NCBI RefSeq assembly: GCF_035440685.1 | Contig: NZ_DAORMW010000027.1 | Direction: 5' to 3' (one strand) | DNA length: 64,000 nt | Source: Accumulibacter appositus | GTDB taxonomy: Bacteria > Pseudomonadota > Gammaproteobacteria > Burkholderiales > Rhodocyclaceae | Shown: positions 17,082-25,532 of the stretch, in pieces | Layout of the letters: each line of letters opens with the position of its first letter | Position numbering within the stretch: position 1 is the first letter of the stretch | Notes under the pieces: generated by a model | The model's input: only the letters and a program-made list of their open reading frames with translations | The model's database searches: none | What the model was told of the DNA's origin: nothing | Translations under genes and position numbers: made by a program

Positions 17082-17215
17082 GTCATTGCGAGGAGGCGCA
17101 GCCGACGCGGCAATCCAGAGGTTTTGCTTTTCGCGTACTCAATAGATCAATGCGGCGGGAAGGAGTGAGAGCATGGAACTGGATTGCCACGTCGGCTTCG
17201 CCTCCTCGCAATGAC
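17082..17215. repeat. REP-like inverted repeat element
   Basis: Two 37-bp arms, 17082-17118 and 17179-17215, are inverted copies of each other with about two mismatches. The arm begins GTCATTGCGAGGAGGCG and ends GGCAATCCAG. Sequences with this core are common dispersed extragenic palindromes in many bacteria. The 60-bp centre is not coding. It lies in the 325-bp gap between the regulator and the restriction-modification gene, which holds nothing else recognisable. Confidence 0.75.
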
Positions 17216-17367
17216 CTGCGGGCGGCTGTGACGCCGGACTTCCGCCCACCACCACGAGGCTCTCGCGACGCTGCCATGCATGGCGGAAGTCTAGTCAACA
17301 CGACAGCACGACACTGACGCGAGGCAGGAGCGCAGCGAGCTCATCCTCCATGTCATAATCCCGGCCC

Positions 17368-20300
17368 ATGACCGAAGCCAGCCTGAGCGCCGATCCCGAT
17401 ACGGCGCAAGCCGCCGCCTTTGTCGCCCGCTGGCGCGCGGCCGACGGTTCCGAGCTGGCCAACTACCAGCTCTTCGTCACCGACCTCTGTCGGCTGCTCG
17501 ACGTCCCCTCCCCCGACCCGGCGCATGAAGACACGCGCGACAACGCCTACGTCTTCGAGCGCCGGGTCAGTTTTCGCCACGGCGACGGCAGTTCGTCAAA
17601 CGGGCGCATCGACTGCTACAAGCGCGGCCATTTCGTTCTCGAAGCCAAGAAGATCCGCCTCGCCGCCGCCAGCAAGGGTTTCGACGACGCCCTGCAGCGG
17701 GCGCGCGGCCAGGCCGAAGGCTATGCCCGCGCGCTGCCGGCCGACGAGGGTCGACCGCCGTTCCTGATCGTCATCGATGTCGGCCAGGTCATCGAGCTGT
17801 ACGCCGACTTCACGCGTTCCGGCGCCACCTACACCCCCTTCCCCGACCCGCGCTCGCACCGCATCAGGCTCGCCGATCTCGCCGAGCGCGGCATCCGCGA
17901 ACGCCTGCAAACCCTGTGGCGCGACCCGCTGGCGCTGGACCCGACGCGCGTCTCGGCGCGCGTCACGCGCGAGATCGCCGGCCATCTGGCGCGCATCGCC
18001 CGAACGCTCGAAGGCGCCGGCCACCACCCCGAACTCGTCGCCGGCTTCCTCACCCGTTGCCTGTTCTCGATGTTCGCCGAAGACGTCGGCCTGCTGCCCC
18101 GGGAGAACGGCCAGGGCGCGTTCACCACCTTGCTCGAAACCCTGCAGAGCAGTCCGCAGCAATTCGTGCCGCTACTCGCCGCATTGTGGCGCGAGATGGA
18201 CGCCGGCGGCTTCTCGGTCGTCCTGCGCGCCACGCTGCCGCGCTTCAACGGCAAGCTCTTCAAGCAGCCGGAAGTGATCGCCCTAGATCGCGAACAGATC
18301 GGCCTGCTGTTGCAGGCCGCGCACGCCGACTGGACGCAGGTCGAACCGGCGATCTTCGGCACCCTGCTCGAACGCGCGCTGACGCCCAGCGAGCGGCACG
18401 CGCTCGGCGCCCACTACACGCCACGGGCCTACGTCGAACGGCTGGTCCTGCCGACCGTCGTCGAGCCGCTGCGCGGCCAATGGCGCAATGTCCAGGCGGC
18501 GGCCCTGCTGCTCGCCAACGAGGGAAAACTCGACACCGCGCGTGCCGAGGTTGACGCCTTCCACCACCGCCTGTGCCAGATTCGCGTCCTCGACCCGGCC
18601 TGCGGGTCGGCGAATTTCCTCTACGTGACGCTGGAACATATGAAGCGCCTCGAAGGCGAGGTGCTCGACCAGTTGCACGCTTTCGGACGCGGCCAGCAAC
18701 GCCTCGAAGCCGAAGGACTGACCGTCGACCCGCACCAGTTCCTCGGCCTCGAACTCAACCCGCGCGCCGCAGCCATCGCCGAACTGGTGCTCTGGATCGG
18801 CTACCTGCAATGGCATTTCCGCACCAGCGGCAGCGGCCTGCCGCCGCAACCGATCCTCAAGGACTTCCGCAACATCGAATGCCGCGACGCCGTCCTCGCC
18901 TGCGATGGCGTCGAAACGGTCGTCGACGAGCGCGGCGTCCCGGTCAGCCGCTGGAACGGCGTGACGACCAAGGCGCACCCGGTCACCGGCGAGCAGGTAC
19001 CCGACGAAAACGCGCGCACGCCGCTGCAGCGCTATCTCAATCCGCGCAAGGCGACATGGCCGCAGGCCGACTACATCGTCGGCAACCCGCCGTTCATCGG
19101 CGCCGGCGGCATGCGTGCCGCGCTCGGCGACGGCTACGTCGAAGCGCTGCGCAAGGCCTGGAAAGAGGTTCCCGAATCCGCCGATCTGGTGATGTTCTGG
19201 TGGCACCACGCGGCGCAACTGGTCGCCCAGGGCAAGGTGCAGCGCTTCGGCTTGATCACCACCAACAGCCTCAGGCAGACCTTCAACCGCCGGGTCGTTC
19301 ACGCTGCGCTCGACAAGGGCGTGTCGCTGGCCTTCGCGGTGCCCGACCACCCGTGGGTCGACAGCGCCGACGGCGCCGCCGTGCGCATCGCGATGACGGT
19401 CGGAGTGCCGGGCAACAGCGAAGGCCGGCTGTTGAACGTGACCGCGGAGCGCGAAGGCAAAAGTGATGGCTTGGACGTCGAACTACAGGAGCAGGTCGGG
19501 CTACTGCACGCTGACTTGCGCATCGGGACAAGCGTAGCCAATGCGAAAGCTCTTCAGGCAAACGGTGGTTTAACTGGGCGTGGTCTTCAACTCATTGGTG
19601 CTGGTTTCATCGTCACGCCCGCAGAAGCAATGCGCCTCGATGTCGACGCACCAATCAAGCAGTACAGGAACGGCCGCGACCTGACCGACCGGCCGCGCGA
19701 CGTGAAGCTGATCGACCTCTTCGGCTTCACCGCCGAAGAAGTGCGTTCGCGTTATCCGGCGACCTATCAGTGGGTGCTCGAACGCGTCAAACCGGAGCGT
19801 GATGCGAAGGCCGGGACACCCGACGGGGCGGGCTACGCACGACTTTGGTGGCTACATGGCAAACCGCGCCAGGAACTTCGTAAGATGCTCGTTGGCCTGC
19901 CGCGCTACATCGCCACCGTCGAGACCGCGAAACATCGCACCTTCCAGTTTCTCGACGCCGACATGGCGCCAGACAACATGCTCGTCTGCCTCGCCAGCGC
20001 CGATGCCCTGCATCTGGGTGTGCTCTCGTCTTGCACCCACGCCACTTGGGCGCTAGCTGCCGGCGGCCGGCTTGGCGTCGGGAACGACCCACGCTACAAC
20101 AAGACCCGCTGTTTCGAGCCCTTCCCTTTCCCCGCCGCAAACCCCGAGCAAGCCGCCCGCATCCGCGACCTCGCCGAACAACTCGACGCCCACCGCAAAC
20201 GCCAACAGGAAGCCCACGCCAGCCTGACACTGACCGGCATGTACAACGTCCTCGAAAAGCTGCGCAGCGGCGAGCCGCTCAACGCCAGGGAAAAGACCAT

Positions 20301-20835
20301 CCACGAGCAAGGCCTGGTCAGCGTGCTGAAAACCCTGCACGACGAACTCGACGCCGCCGTTCTCGACGCCTACGGCTGGAGCGATCTCCGCGCGGCCCTC
20401 GCCGACCCGGCGCAGAAAGACGCCGCCAGCGAAACCCTGCTCGTCCGCTTGGCCGCGCTGAACGCCGAGCGGCTGGCGGAAGAAGCGCGCGGTGAGGTGC
20501 GCTGGCTGCGGCCGGAATACCAGCACCCGCAGGCAGTGGCGAGCCAGTCGCCGCTCGGCATCGATGATCCGGCCGGCAAACAGGCTGCGCTGGCCGCCGC
20601 GGCCGTCCCGGCAAGCAGCACCGCACGCCTGCCCTGGCCCGCCGCACTACCCGAGCAGGTCGCCGCCGTCGCCAACATGCTGGCAGGCGCAGCTGCTCCG
20701 CTTTCGGAAACGGAACTGGCAGCGCGCTTCACCGGCAAGGGTGCCTGGAAAAAACGCCTGTCGCAGATCGTCGACACGCTCGAAGCGCTTGGTCGCGTGC
20801 ACCGCCAGGGAGCGCTGCTGACCAGCGCCGGCTAG
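17368..20835 (+). CDS. Single-chain restriction-modification enzyme, type IIG/IIL (MmeI-like)
   Basis: 1155-residue fusion of nuclease, helical linker, adenine methyltransferase and target-recognition domain. The N-terminal nuclease core shows Asp82 followed by Glu92-x-Lys94 (D-x9-E-x-K) in GRIDCYKRGHFVLEAKK. The SAM motif DPACGSANFLY is near residue 408 and the catalytic NPPF motif near 572, as in N6-adenine methylases of the MmeI class. The remaining C-terminal part should hold the specificity domain. Such enzymes need no separate methylase or specificity gene, and none is nearby. The recognition site cannot be inferred from the sequence. Coding appears intact. A REP-like element lies directly upstream, and the gene is isolated from functional partners, which fits horizontal gain. 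Confidence 0.82.
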   Translation: MTEASLSADPDTAQAAAFVARWRAADGSELANYQLFVTDLCRLLDVPSPDPAHEDTRDNAYVFERRVSFRHGDGSSSNGRIDCYKRGHFVLEAKKIRLAAASKGFDDALQRARGQAEGYARALPADEGRPPFLIVIDVGQVIELYADFTRSGATYTPFPDPRSHRIRLADLAERGIRERLQTLWRDPLALDPTRVSARVTREIAGHLARIARTLEGAGHHPELVAGFLTRCLFSMFAEDVGLLPRENGQGAFTTLLETLQSSPQQFVPLLAALWREMDAGGFSVVLRATLPRFNGKLFKQPEVIALDREQIGLLLQAAHADWTQVEPAIFGTLLERALTPSERHALGAHYTPRAYVERLVLPTVVEPLRGQWRNVQAAALLLANEGKLDTARAEVDAFHHRLCQIRVLDPACGSANFLYVTLEHMKRLEGEVLDQLHAFGRGQQRLEAEGLTVDPHQFLGLELNPRAAAIAELVLWIGYLQWHFRTSGSGLPPQPILKDFRNIECRDAVLACDGVETVVDERGVPVSRWNGVTTKAHPVTGEQVPDENARTPLQRYLNPRKATWPQADYIVGNPPFIGAGGMRAALGDGYVEALRKAWKEVPESADLVMFWWHHAAQLVAQGKVQRFGLITTNSLRQTFNRRVVHAALDKGVSLAFAVPDHPWVDSADGAAVRIAMTVGVPGNSEGRLLNVTAEREGKSDGLDVELQEQVGLLHADLRIGTSVANAKALQANGGLTGRGLQLIGAGFIVTPAEAMRLDVDAPIKQYRNGRDLTDRPRDVKLIDLFGFTAEEVRSRYPATYQWVLERVKPERDAKAGTPDGAGYARLWWLHGKPRQELRKMLVGLPRYIATVETAKHRTFQFLDADMAPDNMLVCLASADALHLGVLSSCTHATWALAAGGRLGVGNDPRYNKTRCFEPFPFPAANPEQAARIRDLAEQLDAHRKRQQEAHASLTLTGMYNVLEKLRSGEPLNAREKTIHEQGLVSVLKTLHDELDAAVLDAYGWSDLRAALADPAQKDAASETLLVRLAALNAERLAEEARGEVRWLRPEYQHPQAVASQSPLGIDDPAGKQAALAAAAVPASSTARLPWPAALPEQVAAVANMLAGAAAPLSETELAARFTGKGAWKKRLSQIVDTLEALGRVHRQGALLTSAG

Positions 20836-21001
20836 GGGGCAGTGTTGCACCCATGGTGCAGGATAGGAATTCCAGCCACCGGGAGGGTCGAGCCTGCTTT
20901 CAAGCGCGCCGAAAGCCTGCTCACGAACTCGCCAACACCCCACTCGACGACGATGGGCGGCACGCCTTCATCCCGAAACAGCAAACCGACGCCGCTCGCT
21001 C

Positions 21002-21862
21002 CTACCCGCTTCGCGATGCGCCCGCCTCTGCTCCGCCTGCCTCGGCCGGGTCGCCTGGCGGCACGGTGATCGTGGCCTGCCTCCTGGCGTCGCGCCGTTG
21101 CTGTCGCGCCGCCCGGACCACGGCACGGAGTTCGTTGCACTTGCCGACGATGCTCACCAGGACGCTGGCCGTCCAGGCGAAAGTGAACATGCCCGAAATG
21201 GCGATGATCGGTGAGAGCATGTACCACTGATCGGTCAGGATCAGGTGGCTGCCAAGGGTGGTGTAGGACAGCGCCGCGAAGCGTGCAGCGGCCGCCCATC
21301 CAGGGATGATCCCGCCGTAAACGAGGGCTGCCGACCAGAGCATGATCGACAACAGGTGCAGGCCGAGCATCCTGAAAACGGTGAACCCGAGCAAGAGGTC
21401 AACGCTCCACCAGGCGGGGCGCAGCTCGATGCGCTGCGCAAGCTTGTCGAAGCGGCCGGTGAGCAGACGCAAGCCGATGGCCTGCAGGACGACGACGGCG
21501 ACCAGCACCCCCCCGCCAAAAAAGAGGTCCGGCAAAGGCAGCGCCTCGATCACCGGCAACTTCGCTTCGACGTAGGCTTCCGTCGACGCCAGCTCGCCGG
21601 GCAACTGCTTGACGACCTTTGCGGGAAGCTGGGCAAGCTCGTGGGGAGCGTTCTCGACGGCTGTGGGAAGCTGGGACAACTCCGCTTCAGCGCGTTCTGC
21701 CAGCGGAGCCAGCTTGCCCGCCTCGTCCGGCAGCCGGGCGGCGGCCGACGCCTCGGCCGTAAGCTCCCGTGCGGTTTTCTCGATCGTTGTCGTATTGGCC
21801 AAGCTGAACGGCTCCCTACCGAAACTACCGCACCCGAATGAACTCACGAGGAGAACGAGCAC
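21002..21862 (-). CDS. Two-TM channel-like membrane lipoprotein
   Basis: 286-residue protein. It starts with a short hydrophobic stretch and a possible lipobox (SSFGC, Cys11). Residues about 25-110 are Ala/Glu/Leu rich and probably helical. At least four hydrophobic segments follow between about 113 and 245. The segment AALSYTTLGSHLIL followed by a long hydrophobic helix resembles the pore region of two-TM potassium channels of the Ion_trans_2 family, but the TVGYG selectivity filter is replaced by TTLG. Ion selectivity is therefore unclear. It converges with the restriction-modification gene and has no functional neighbour. Confidence 0.6.
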   Translation of the reverse strand: MLVLLVSSFGCGSFGREPFSLANTTTIEKTARELTAEASAAARLPDEAGKLAPLAERAEAELSQLPTAVENAPHELAQLPAKVVKQLPGELASTEAYVEAKLPVIEALPLPDLFFGGGVLVAVVVLQAIGLRLLTGRFDKLAQRIELRPAWWSVDLLLGFTVFRMLGLHLLSIMLWSAALVYGGIIPGWAAAARFAALSYTTLGSHLILTDQWYMLSPIIAISGMFTFAWTASVLVSIVGKCNELRAVVRAARQQRRDARRQATITVPPGDPAEAGGAEAGASRSG

Positions 21863-22179
21863 ACCTTCGCCGCCTGCCTCATGGCCGCGGCATCGGTGAA
21901 GCGAGGGCCCGCAAGCTTGCGGCTAGGCCGCGGCTTCGTCCGCTGTGTCTGCAAAACAGGCTGCGAGTATACTAGCTGGTCCGCCGAATCGGCATGCTTT
22001 GCAAGGGCTCGTGCGGCCACGCGAGCCGGGCATTCTGGCAGATGGATTTGGCATGACTTGCCGTCCCTGAGAGCGCAATCCTCGCGCTGGCCACGCGTTG
22101 CCGCGCGACGCCAAACTGAGCGTCTGGCTGCCGCGCTGCAGTCAGTCGGCGCGCTTCAAGACGCTTAAGGAAGGGGGCC

Positions 22180-23496
22180 ATGAGCGAGCAAAACAACAGC
22201 AGACGAATCAGCCTGCGCGGGGCGATCGCCCTCGGCGTCGGCTCGATGGTCGGAGCCGGCATCTTCGCCCTGATGGGCGAAGCGGCGGCCAAGGCGGGAT
22301 CGGCGGTGTGGCTGTCGTTTCTGGTCGCCGGGATCATTGCGCTGCTCACCGGACACTCCTTCGCACAACTCGGCGTGCGCTATCCATCGCGCGGCGGCGT
22401 GGTCGAGTACCTGGTGAAGGCCTACGGCCCGGGACTCTTCTCGGGCGGCTGCTCGATCCTGTTCTATATCGCGCAGCTGATCGGAATGGCGATGATCTCG
22501 CTGGCCTTCGGCAAGTTCACCGCCAAGCTCCTGGGCCTTGGCGACGTGAATCTGCTCCTCTGGGAACGCATCCTGGGCTCCACTCTGATCGTCGGCCTGG
22601 CTGCCCTGAACCTGATCGGCGCCAAGTTCGTGAGCGCCGCCCAGCGGCTGGTCGTCCTCGCCAATCTGGCGGTCCTCGCCCTGTTCACCGTCGGGCTGTC
22701 GATGCACGCGGAGGTGGCTCGGCTCGCGGTCGACACCTGGCCCGCAGCCACGCCGATACTCGGCAGCCTCGGCCTCACCTTCTTTGCCTTTACGGGCTTT
22801 GCCGTGGTCAGCAATGCCGCCGGGGACATGGACAAACCGGCGCGCGACCTGCCGCGGGCGATGTACAGCACCATCGCCATCGTACTGCTGCTCTATGTGG
22901 CGCTCGCCCTGGCGGTCACGGCCACGGTCGATGGACCGGAGCTGACAACGAGCGGGGCAACGCTCCTGGCGGTCGTCGCCCGACACAACTTCGGCGAGAT
23001 GGGCTTCCACGCCCTCCTGATCAGCGCCATCCTGGCAACCGTCACCTGTCTCAACGGCGGCTTCTTCGGCGTCACCAGCATCACCTATACGCTGGCTGAG
23101 AACGGCCAGCTGCCTTCACGGTTCGGGCAAAAAATCGGCATGAGCTATCGCGGCCTGACCATCTCCGCGCTGCTCGCCCTGCTGATGGTCAACTTCCTGA
23201 CGCTGACGACGGTCGCGTCGCTGGGCAGCGCGACCTCGCTACTGGTGTACTCGCTGGTCAACTTCGGCGCCTGGCGGCTCCTGAAAGGCAGCGGCTGGCA
23301 CCGGATCGCGATCCTGCTGAGCATCGTCGCCTGCCTTCTCGCGATCGCGGTCTGGGCTTTCGACACCTACCAGACTTCCCCCGGCTCGTTCGCGATCTTC
23401 CTCTCCTTCCTGGTCATCGCCTTCGTCGCGGAAGGCTTGCTGCAGCGCTATCGTGGCCGGCGGATCCTGGCGCAGGAGCACTGGGAGAGGTCATGA
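22180..23496 (+). CDS. APC-family amino acid permease
   Basis: 438-residue membrane protein with about 12 helices. The N-terminal IALGVGSMVGAGIFALMGEA is the conserved unwound helix 1 of the amino acid-polyamine-organocation superfamily. Further family regions are FARGSYPSRGG-like RYPSRGGVVEYLVKAYGPGL and FFAFTGFAVVSNAAGDMDKP. An AAGGAGG-like site precedes the start. It may exchange or import an amino acid; the substrate cannot be told from sequence alone. Confidence 0.85.
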   Translation: MSEQNNSRRISLRGAIALGVGSMVGAGIFALMGEAAAKAGSAVWLSFLVAGIIALLTGHSFAQLGVRYPSRGGVVEYLVKAYGPGLFSGGCSILFYIAQLIGMAMISLAFGKFTAKLLGLGDVNLLLWERILGSTLIVGLAALNLIGAKFVSAAQRLVVLANLAVLALFTVGLSMHAEVARLAVDTWPAATPILGSLGLTFFAFTGFAVVSNAAGDMDKPARDLPRAMYSTIAIVLLLYVALALAVTATVDGPELTTSGATLLAVVARHNFGEMGFHALLISAILATVTCLNGGFFGVTSITYTLAENGQLPSRFGQKIGMSYRGLTISALLALLMVNFLTLTTVASLGSATSLLVYSLVNFGAWRLLKGSGWHRIAILLSIVACLLAIAVWAFDTYQTSPGSFAIFLSFLVIAFVAEGLLQRYRGRRILAQEHWERS

Positions 23497-23554
23497 CTTG
23501 GTGATTGTCGCCAGGCTCGCCGGGCAGATCCTGCGCGTGGCCCTCTTCCCCTGA

Positions 23555-23609
23555 CCCTTCTCCCGCGAAAGGAGAAGGGAGTTTCGTGAGTCGCTTGTGC
23601 GACTTTCAC
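23555..23609 (+). repeat. Dispersed intergenic repeat, copy 1
   Basis: The sequence holds a perfect 9-bp stem (CCCTTCTCC / GGAGAAGGG, loop CGCGAAA) followed by GTGAGTCGC-N4-GCGACTTTCAC. The same two-part structure recurs at 54504-54559. It lies between the converging permease and DUF1254 genes and could also act as a terminator. Confidence 0.6.
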
Positions 23610-23632
23610 AGTAAAGCGGCCAGGCGAGTCGC

Positions 23633-25237
23633 TTAGCGAACCAGCTCGACCTCGCTCGGCCGCCAGGCCTGGGTGAAGAACGGTTCAAGCGGGCTGTACA
23701 GGCGCAGCATCGCAAAGAAACCCTTGCCGGGCATGGTCTGGATCCAGTTGCCGCGCTGCACGCCCTGCGGCTGCGTCGGCCCGAAGTACACGATCGTCGA
23801 ACCATCGGCGCCCGCTTCGGCGGCCGGCGACGGATAGCTCTGGCTGCCGGCGCGCGGATAGCGTTGCGGCGTATCGAGCATCGAGCGCGTCATGGTGTCG
23901 TAGAGCGTGAACGACCAGAACTTGCCGGCCGGGATGCCCTTGGGCAAGGTCACCTTGTAAGTCTTGCCACCATCGAGATAGTTCTTGTCCGCGTCGACCA
24001 TGGTCCAGACGTATTGCGAGCCAATGCCGGGCAGGCGCATGGCCATCGCCGGCGTGATGCCGGTGACGCCGTAGAAGAAGGCGCTGCGCGCGTCCAGCTG
24101 GCGGTAGCCGGTGGGCGGGAACGGCTTCACACCTTCCCGCGTGATTTCCGGAATCGGCGTCTCGAACTCGTAGCCGCTCTCGAACAGCATGTTCACCCAG
24201 CCCGAGTCGGGATAGTGATACCAACTCGGATCGCGGGGATTCATGAACAAGCTGCGCGCCGTGGCGTTGGCGAGTGCGACCGCCTCGGTCATGATCTTCT
24301 TCATCCGCGCATCCGGGGCAAACGACTTGCCCTTGACGATGCCGATGGCGGCGATCGGCCCCATCAACTCGGGATCGAGGGAGGTCGCCGGCTCCTGCTG
24401 CACGACCTCGTTGAGGGATTCGAAGTAGCTGAAGTCGTTCGGCGGAAGAGTGTTCATCACCTTGCCGCTCCCGTCGTGGAACACGGTCGGCGGGGGCGGC
24501 GTGACCGGCCCCAGCTTCGCCTTGCCAGCCAGGAACTCGGCGATCGGAGTGCCCACACCGCCGGCCTGGTAGGGATAAATCCGGGTGTATTTCCTGATCG
24601 CAGCGGCGGCGGGCTTCGGATCGTTGTTCTCGAGAAACATGCGCCCGAACCACAAGACCCGCGTCGTCCGCGCGCGGGCGATGGCGAAGCCGCCGTCCGG
24701 CAAGGGACCGTCGTAACCGGGAGGCAGCACCAGGTACTTGCCGCCTTCGCCCCGATCGCTACCGGGCAGGCCAAGGTCGGTGACCCAACGGAACCAATAG
24801 TCGTCGATGGTGCCGAGAAAGCTGGGCGGCACTTCGAGCACCATCGGCCCTTTGCTGAGGTCCAGCACGCCAATCGCGTAAACGGTATCGGCGTTGGCCG
24901 TCAGGAAGAGGGACTTGGCATCCATCAAGTCCGAGAAGACGATGACTTCGTTGTCCTTGACGCCGACGCTCAGCAGGCCTTTTCGAGCCGAGTGGATGCT
25001 GACGCCCGATAGGGTGTTCAGGAATGCACTGGTCGCGTGCATGAAGTCCAGGTTGTCATAGACCTTGTCCAGAGTCGCCTGACTCGGTGCGCCATCCTTG
25101 AAGTCGAGCGTGCCGATGCGCGACTCGACGGTGTCCGGCGTCGAAATGGACGCCATGCTTGCCTGCGGGAGTTGTGCGTACGCTGCCGGGACGGCTGTGG
25201 CAAGCAGGCTTAGCACGAATAGGGATATTGGTTTCAT
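23633..25237 (-). CDS. DUF1254/DUF1214 domain exported protein
   Basis: 534-residue protein with a signal peptide (MKPISLFVLSLLATAVPAAYA). Residues about 70-200 match DUF1254 (FLNTLSGVSIHSARKGLLSV, DAKSLFLTANADTVYAIGVL) and the C-terminal third matches DUF1214 (GSQYVWTMVDADKNYLDGGK, KFWSFTLYDTMTRSML). Proteins of this double-domain type are widespread in proteobacteria and lack an established reaction. It is monocistronic, with an intergenic hairpin upstream. Confidence 0.82.
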   Translation of the reverse strand: MKPISLFVLSLLATAVPAAYAQLPQASMASISTPDTVESRIGTLDFKDGAPSQATLDKVYDNLDFMHATSAFLNTLSGVSIHSARKGLLSVGVKDNEVIVFSDLMDAKSLFLTANADTVYAIGVLDLSKGPMVLEVPPSFLGTIDDYWFRWVTDLGLPGSDRGEGGKYLVLPPGYDGPLPDGGFAIARARTTRVLWFGRMFLENNDPKPAAAAIRKYTRIYPYQAGGVGTPIAEFLAGKAKLGPVTPPPPTVFHDGSGKVMNTLPPNDFSYFESLNEVVQQEPATSLDPELMGPIAAIGIVKGKSFAPDARMKKIMTEAVALANATARSLFMNPRDPSWYHYPDSGWVNMLFESGYEFETPIPEITREGVKPFPPTGYRQLDARSAFFYGVTGITPAMAMRLPGIGSQYVWTMVDADKNYLDGGKTYKVTLPKGIPAGKFWSFTLYDTMTRSMLDTPQRYPRAGSQSYPSPAAEAGADGSTIVYFGPTQPQGVQRGNWIQTMPGKGFFAMLRLYSPLEPFFTQAWRPSEVELVR

Positions 25238-25300
25238 CTGTCGTCTCTATGAAATTGCGGGAGCCTGGAGCCAGAAATCGACCCGGCCACTGTCTTGGGG

Positions 25301-25331
25301 ATCTACAGGTGGCGAATCGCCACCTGTAGAT
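25301..25331. terminator. Perfect 14-bp hairpin
   Basis: Arms ATCTACAGGTGGCG and CGCCACCTGTAGAT are perfectly complementary around the loop AAT. No T tract follows on either strand. It lies in the 295-bp gap between the SulP stop and the DUF1254 start, so it may end the SulP message or be a protein-binding palindrome. Confidence 0.4.
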
Positions 25332-25532
25332 GAGGGGTGACCTCCGCGTTGGCTCGATTGCGGCACAGGCAGGTCAATACGCGAGCGATCATAGCGACCG
25401 TGGCGCCGTCTGGCTACTACCCTCTCGGGAAGGACGACGGATGTTCACCGAACAGACCGGCTGCCTGGGCCAAGCGCAGCAATGGTGTGCCGGTGGCCAT
25501 GGTGATCGTAGTGATCGGCTTCAGGCTGAGCA

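Noticed and set aside
20846..20860. Palindrome TGCACC-CAT-GGTGCA, resembling an NtrC-type site
   Set aside because: The spacer is 3 bp rather than 5, and it lies between two converging genes where no promoter is expected; more likely a message-end structure or chance.
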